The notes under the pieces were generated by a model that was not told the origin of the DNA, did no database searches, and worked only from the letters and a program-made list of their open reading frames with translations. From Candidatus Heimdallarchaeota archaeon (GTDB taxonomy: Archaea > Asgardarchaeota > Heimdallarchaeia > Heimdallarchaeales > Heimdallarchaeaceae), in contig JAEOTK010000206.1 of the NCBI GenBank assembly GCA_016839875.1, positions 1 to 9,204 on the forward strand: a stretch of 9,204 nucleotides of DNA, given 5' to 3'. Below are positions 5,916-9,204 of this stretch, piece by piece (positions within the stretch are counted from its first letter, which is position 1; the number at the start of each line of letters is the position of its first letter). Made by a program: the position numbers and the translations under genes.

Positions 5916-6401
5916 TCAAAACCCATATTCTAGATCAAATTGTTGAATAAGAGCATCTTCATGATCCTCGAAATGCCAGAAGTTATTTGCTCCAATAAAA
6001 TCCCATGTTATTCTCTTATCAGATTTCCTCTTAATATATTCATCAGAATTGAGTTCTTCATCACTTAATTCTTTGATAGCTTCAACTAGTTCATCGAAAA
6101 CACTTCTAGATTCTTTCAATATCTCTTCAAGAGTGATTTCTTGAGTATCATTGAAAATCATATCATTTCGTTCTTCAATACTCACATTCCAGAATTCGCT
6201 TTCAGCTATAGATTTAGTTTTCAAAGCTTCAAGTATTTCTTTATCATACATGGTTATATGACAGATAACATCTTTAAAGAACCATTTATCTGAAATCTTT
6301 TCTTCAACTAAACCTTTTTTGATTATAGTTTCTATTAAGGTGTCCCAGTGTTTACGTCTATATATCATCTTCTTCAGAAATGTTTTCGTAGTGATATTCA
6401 T
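5916..6401 (-). CDS. DinB-superfamily four-helix-bundle protein
   Basis: From the ATG at 6401 the protein has 161 residues, normal for DinB/DfsB-like proteins. The three metal-coordinating histidines of the superfamily are visible: H48 in KDVICHITMYD at the end of helix 2, and H143 and H147 in the motif NNFWHFEDH before the last helix. The tryptophan at 40 ahead of the KD-x-x-x-H motif also fits the DinB pattern. Members bind a divalent metal and are mostly thiol-dependent transferases (bacillithiol or mycothiol S-transferases), maleylpyruvate isomerases or hydrolases; which applies here is unknown. An earlier in-frame start at 6521 would add 40 residues with no family match and would run into the divergent gene, so it is not preferred. 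The gene leads a minus-strand cluster with the cysteine-rich and aldo/keto reductase genes, a setting compatible with detoxification of an electrophile or aldehyde (inference). Confidence 0.84.
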   Translation of the reverse strand: MNITTKTFLKKMIYRRKHWDTLIETIIKKGLVEEKISDKWFFKDVICHITMYDKEILEALKTKSIAESEFWNVSIEERNDMIFNDTQEITLEEILKESRSVFDELVEAIKELSDEELNSDEYIKRKSDKRITWDFIGANNFWHFEDHEDALIQQFDLEYGF

Positions 6402-6498
6402 CCTGTTTCTATAAAGTAGAGATAGATAATTAAGCCTTGCTAGAAAATGTCCAGCTAGGTTTAAATAATTGATAAAGATTATCTGATAGTGATTGAAC
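6402..6498. promoter_or_regulatory. Divergent promoter region between the DinB and CxxC membrane protein genes
   Basis: This 97-base intergenic region serves genes in both directions. For the + strand gene, TTTAAATAA at 6460-6468 lies about 35 bases before the ATG at 6499. For the minus-strand DinB gene, a TAATTATC-like box around 6424-6431 lies roughly 27 bases before the ATG at 6401. Neither start has a clear Shine-Dalgarno site. Shared control of the two transcripts is possible. Confidence 0.45.
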
Positions 6499-7035
6499 AT
6501 GGTGGATGAAAAGAAATCCAAGTTATTCTCAGATTTATTCTTTTTGAGATTTATACCAAAATGCCCTTTTTATAAACTCATACCTATATCGATTATTTTG
6601 GTTCTAATAGCTCTTGGAACTTGGGGGATATATTATCTTAATCCATGGGTTGCTTTGGGATATGCAATATATTCTCTTCTGTTTTACTTTGTGATAATGC
6701 CATTTACGATGTGTAGGCATTGTTATTTCAAAGTTATAGAAACTACAAGAGACGAAGAGACAGGGAAGTCTAAAGAGAAGCTTATGTCCGTAGATGAATG
6801 GGGTAAAACACTTTTACACAAACATGTAGGTCAGAAGAATTGGGTGTGGCCAATGTTTTTGATATGGTTTTTACCTATAGTACTAACTATCGTATCATTC
6901 TTTAGAAACTTCAATTATCTAGCAATAATAGCCCTAGTTGGTTTTATAATTGTGGTAGTGGGGAATTTCTTCTATATGATTAAAGTAAAATGTCCAACAT
7001 GTCCTATTCGAGAGGAATGTCACTCATCATTTTAG
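6499..7035 (+). CDS. Four-helix membrane protein with paired CxxC motifs, unknown function
   Basis: I do not recognise a characterised family. From the ATG at 6499 the protein has 178 residues (a TTG two codons earlier is possible but weak). Four membrane helices are predicted, at about 26-46, 49-70, 118-136 and 139-161. Two cysteine motifs sit right after helices 2 and 4: C72-R-H-C75, and C165-P-T-C168 with C174-H175 in the short C-terminal tail. With four helices and a lysine-rich N-terminus, both motifs should face the cytosol and could together form one zinc, iron-sulfur or disulfide site. A polar loop of about 45 residues (about 77-117) between helices 2 and 3, with many charged residues and WGKTLLHKH, may be the functional cytosolic part. 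The gene is divergent from the DinB gene and convergent with the methyltransferase gene 17 bases downstream. Confidence 0.78.
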   Translation: MVDEKKSKLFSDLFFLRFIPKCPFYKLIPISIILVLIALGTWGIYYLNPWVALGYAIYSLLFYFVIMPFTMCRHCYFKVIETTRDEETGKSKEKLMSVDEWGKTLLHKHVGQKNWVWPMFLIWFLPIVLTIVSFFRNFNYLAIIALVGFIIVVVGNFFYMIKVKCPTCPIREECHSSF

Positions 7036-7052
7036 CAAAAATACTAAATATC

Positions 7053-7676
7053 TTACGATTTCTTTGCCACAACAAAATAAGTTGAAACACCATCTCCTAA
7101 AATCTCAGTTTCAATAATCTGAAAACCTTCTTTAGTTATCAAATCCTCTATTTCAGAAAACTTTAGTTTATTCACAGAAGGCAGAATTCTTAACTTAATG
7201 ATTACTGACATTATAAAACTTAGAAATGGCTTCGCTTCTCCTAAACAAGCAGTTTCTGAGATAAACAAACCCCCTGATTTTAGCAACTCGTTTATCCGTT
7301 GAACAGCTTTTTGAGAATCCTCCAAGAGATGTAGAATGTTGAAAGCTAAAATCACATCATATGATTCGTTTTTGTATCTTTCATCAAATATTGTTGTTTG
7401 CGCGAAACTAATGTTCTCAATTTTGTTTCCTTTTGCTCTTTGTTCTCCGGATTCTATCATTTTGGATGAAATATCTAATGCATGAATCTCCTTCACAAAT
7501 CTAGCAAGTCGGAGAGCTAAAATTCCAGACCCACATCCATAATCCATGACAATGTCACTGTCCTTTAGATGTTTCTTAGTGTTTTCTAGAGCTTTGTTAT
7601 ATGTCTCCTCCCAATTCTTTTCATCTTTCTTATATTCTGTTGCCCTTTTATCCCAGAACTTCTCTGATTTATTCAT
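7053..7676 (-). CDS. Class I SAM-dependent methyltransferase
   Basis: The 207-residue protein carries the class I methyltransferase fold. Motif I is VMDYGCGSG at about 43-51, the acidic residue ending strand 2 is D68 in HALDIS, and a YDVILAFNILHLLED segment at 106-120 corresponds to motifs II/III. A hydrophobic insert (about 145-170) and a final beta-strand pair follow. The family transfers a methyl group from S-adenosylmethionine; the small N-terminal FWDKRATEY segment is typical of Methyltransf_11/25 enzymes acting on small molecules, lipids or thiols. The start at 7676 is preferred over the ATG at 7691 because a purine-rich GGAGAAAGGAAG stretch directly precedes it, whereas no such site precedes the earlier ATG. 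The gene follows the rhodanese-TusA gene by 21 bases, so the two are probably co-transcribed, pointing to a sulfur or selenium substrate (inference). Confidence 0.9.
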   Translation of the reverse strand: MNKSEKFWDKRATEYKKDEKNWEETYNKALENTKKHLKDSDIVMDYGCGSGILALRLARFVKEIHALDISSKMIESGEQRAKGNKIENISFAQTTIFDERYKNESYDVILAFNILHLLEDSQKAVQRINELLKSGGLFISETACLGEAKPFLSFIMSVIIKLRILPSVNKLKFSEIEDLITKEGFQIIETEILGDGVSTYFVVAKKS

Positions 7677-7690
7677 GCTTCCTTTCTCCA
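7677..7690 (-). promoter_or_regulatory. Shine-Dalgarno site fixing the methyltransferase start
   Basis: On the minus strand the bases before the ATG at 7676 read GGAGAAAGGAAGC, offering GGAG and AGGA as ribosome-binding cores. The in-frame ATG at 7691 has only AT-rich sequence before it. As the second gene of an operon, this gene would need such a site, unlike the leaderless first gene. Confidence 0.55.
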
Positions 7691-7697
7691 TTAATTA

Positions 7698-8471
7698 CTA
7701 TTTTAGTTTCTTGATAATAAAACGAAACTCTTCAGGACTAGTTTCCTCAACTGAGATTAGTTGCTGACCTGTAACTTGAATCCAAGCTGGAATATCTCTT
7801 TTACTACCTGGATCAGTAGCTAGTGTTTCTAATACTTGACCAATATCTAATTTATCCAATGCTTTTTTAGATTTCATTATAGGAACTGGACAATTAAAAT
7901 TGCGTGCATCTATAGTCTTGTGTATTTTACCCGTAAAAGTTTCACCCAAAGGTAGGTTACCTTCAAGTTCTATTTTCTTCTTCTCAATGAAATAGATAAG
8001 ATCATCAGGGTCTTCAGCTGTAGTGGTTGGATATCCTTTTTTATACCACTTAATCATCCCCCCTCTTAAGCTCTTTACATTAGTAAATCCTGCTTTGATC
8101 ATGATTTCAGCTGCAATCAAAGAAGCTCCTCCACCTGGACAAATAGTAATAATTAAATCGTCTTGAAATGAAGAAAGATGCTTTAAATTAGCTGCTAATT
8201 GAAAAAGAGGTAGTAGCTTAGCACCTGGAATGTGACCGTAATTTTTCCCATAGTCTGCTACTCCATAAAATTCTGCATTATCTCGAGTATCAATTATTAA
8301 TGGTGCATTATCAGATTTTATGAGTTCATATAAAGAATCTACCTTTATTTCAGATATTCCGGGTACATAAAACCTCAGTCTTATAAGGCTAAAAAAGAAC
8401 AACTTGAAGATTTTAAGGACCATTCTTCTTGTACTGATCTCAATTTCTTGGATTGAATCAATGTTTTCCAT
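7698..8471 (-). CDS. Rhodanese-TusA fusion protein (sulfur carrier/sulfurtransferase)
   Basis: From the ATG at 8471 the protein has 257 residues; positions below are numbered from a GTG three codons earlier (8480). A basic, hydrophobic segment at about 19-40 may associate with the membrane. Residues about 46-150 are a rhodanese domain: IDTRDNAEF (63-71), YGHIPGAKLLP (81-91), and the active-site loop C114-PGGGAS, whose cysteine carries the persulfide. Residues about 187-258 are a TusA/SirA domain with IDARNFNCPVPIMKSKKAL; C197-P-V-P is the sulfur-accepting CPxP motif, followed by the usual LATDPGSKRDIPAW segment. The fusion suggests that sulfane sulfur passes from the rhodanese cysteine to the TusA cysteine within one chain and then to a partner enzyme. 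The ATG at 8471 is preferred because a TATATG box lies 28 bases upstream. A methyltransferase gene follows after 21 bases. Confidence 0.92.
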   Translation of the reverse strand: MENIDSIQEIEISTRRMVLKIFKLFFFSLIRLRFYVPGISEIKVDSLYELIKSDNAPLIIDTRDNAEFYGVADYGKNYGHIPGAKLLPLFQLAANLKHLSSFQDDLIITICPGGGASLIAAEIMIKAGFTNVKSLRGGMIKWYKKGYPTTTAEDPDDLIYFIEKKKIELEGNLPLGETFTGKIHKTIDARNFNCPVPIMKSKKALDKLDIGQVLETLATDPGSKRDIPAWIQVTGQQLISVEETSPEEFRFIIKKLK

Positions 8472-8494
8472 TTTACTCACACACTATCTCAAAT

Positions 8495-8503
8495 CATATA
8501 GAT
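8495..8503 (-). promoter_or_regulatory. TATA-box promoter of the rhodanese-TusA/methyltransferase operon
   Basis: On the minus strand CTATATGA is centred about 28 bases before the ATG at 8471, which predicts a near-leaderless mRNA. This favours that ATG over the GTG at 8480. No Shine-Dalgarno site is seen. Confidence 0.45.
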
Positions 8504-8596
8504 TAGTTCAAGTTACAATTACATTAATAATCTCTTGAATAAATCAAGGAATATTTAAGTTTAGCCCAAAATTACTGAGGATAAAAACAACATAAA

Positions 8597-8637
8597 AGAA
8601 GGATTAAAAGAATCCCAGGAAATAGAGAAGGATTCTT
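8597..8637 (-). terminator. Hairpin overlapping the end of the oxidoreductase gene, possible terminator
   Basis: AAGAATCC (8608-8615) and GGATTCTT (8630-8637) form a perfect 8-bp stem with a 14-base loop; one arm reaches into the stop codon of the oxidoreductase gene. On the minus strand the hairpin is followed by T-rich sequence, as in a terminator. AGGATT-containing AGAAGGATT is also repeated at 8597-8605 and 8626-8634. Confidence 0.4.
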
Positions 8638-9204
8638 ATTTTTGTGCTACAACAATGACTACGTTTCCTTTTTTGTGTCCCTTTTCGACATATTGATGAG
8701 CCTCAACGACTTGTTCTAATGGATAATGTTTATCTATAACTGGTTTGAACTTTCCTGCTTCACACATTTCCTTGAGGATGAGAAGATCTTTTCTAATGTT
8801 CTTAGCTTTATCCATACCTCCACTATCCTTGTTAACGTTAAGATGTATTCCTCCATCTTTTAGAGCCTTTTTACCACTTTTATCCATCTTACCTACTGCA
8901 TCAAAAACAACATCATATATCTGACCGTCTTTTGTGAAATCTTCTTTTGTGTAATCTATTACTTTATCTGCTCCTAATGATTTCACCATCTCAAGATTTT
9001 TCGTACTACATACTCCTGTCACTTCTGCTCCAAAGTATTTAGTAATTTGTACAGCAGTAACTCCAGTACTTCCTGAAGCTCCATATATCAATATTTTAGT
9101 ACCTTTCTGGATGTTTGCTTTTCTAAGAATTTTTAGAACTGTAATCCCAGAATTAGGAATAGTAGCTGATTCCTCAAACGTCATGTTAGTAGGTTTTAAA
9201 GCAA
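8636..9204 (-). CDS. Zinc-independent medium-chain dehydrogenase/quinone oxidoreductase-like, 5' end outside window
   Basis: The frame is open through the right edge, adding at least ALKPTN before the methionine at 9184. That methionine is therefore internal: the phrase [16 protein letters not shown] is the family's mid-protein linker between the catalytic and nucleotide-binding domains. The visible part is the Rossmann half. Counted from the 9184 methionine, the NADPH-binding YGASGSTG motif is at 34-41, [13 protein letters not shown] at about 71-83, [10 protein letters not shown] at 91-100, and the closing [17 protein letters not shown] at about 163-179. No zinc-ligand cysteines are present in this half. 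Members reduce quinones, enones or aldehydes with NAD(P)H; the substrate domain lies outside the window, so the reaction stays open. About 125-140 residues are probably missing. The gene lies upstream of the rhodanese operon on the same strand but is separated by 155 bases with its own hairpin and a new promoter. Confidence 0.9.
   Translation of the reverse strand, partial: ALKPTNMTFEESATIPNSGITVLKILRKANIQKGTKILIYGASGSTGVTAVQITKYFGAEVTGVCSTKNLEMVKSLGADKVIDYTKEDFTKDGQIYDVVFDAVGKMDKSGKKALKDGGIHLNVNKDSGGMDKAKNIRKDLLILKEMCEAGKFKPVIDKHYPLEQVVEAHQYVEKGHKKGNVVIVVAQK

Noticed and set aside
6402..6521. A 40-residue N-terminal extension of the DinB-family protein
   Set aside because: It would cross the divergent promoter and overlap the start of the + strand gene, and family members begin close to the ATG at 6401.
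1..9204. CRISPR array, insertion sequence, prophage or toxin-antitoxin system
   Set aside because: No regularly spaced repeats, transposase or integrase motifs, terminal inverted repeats or paired small genes were seen on either strand.

Overview
The window is AT-rich and gene-dense, and it looks archaeal. Several genes have an archaeal TATA-like box about 25-35 bases upstream of the start codon, which leaves little or no leader (the genes at 625, 1604 and 6499 on +, and at 5878 and 8471 on -). Only a few starts have a Shine-Dalgarno-like site (3818 on +, 7676 on -, possibly 2579 on +). Low GC, mixed leaderless and SD starts, and the accessory enzyme families would fit an Asgard-type or another AT-rich uncultured archaeon. 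That placement is inference: there is no rRNA or universal marker gene here.

Left part (1-4243, + strand). The C-terminal part of a DUF418-type membrane protein runs in from outside the window. It is followed by four separately promoted genes: an L-2-amino-thiazoline-4-carboxylate (ATC) hydrolase-family protein, a GNAT acetyltransferase with an extra C-terminal domain, a saccharopine dehydrogenase/lysine 6-dehydrogenase-family oxidoreductase, and a small three-helix membrane protein whose second and third helices are an internal repeat.

Middle part (4311-7035). A minus-strand cluster reads, in transcription order, DinB-family four-helix protein, cysteine-rich protein of unknown function, and aldo/keto reductase. 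Start-proximal TATA boxes suggest each gene can also be transcribed alone. Divergent from the DinB gene is a + strand four-helix membrane protein with paired cysteine motifs at its cytosolic ends, probably a metal or redox site.

Right part (7053-9204, - strand). A rhodanese-TusA fusion is followed closely by a class I SAM-dependent methyltransferase; the two probably form an operon for sulfur (or selenium) handling. The window ends inside a zinc-independent medium-chain quinone oxidoreductase/alcohol dehydrogenase-like gene.

There are no tRNA or rRNA genes, CRISPR arrays, insertion sequences or phage genes that I can support, and no gene-free stretch exceeds 300 bases. The recurring themes are cysteine/sulfur chemistry (ATC hydrolase, rhodanese-TusA, two cysteine-rich proteins) and NAD(P)-linked redox enzymes. 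No single defined multi-gene system is evident. The least explained items are the CxxC four-helix membrane protein, the cysteine-rich protein in the DinB-AKR cluster, and the repeat-built three-helix protein.
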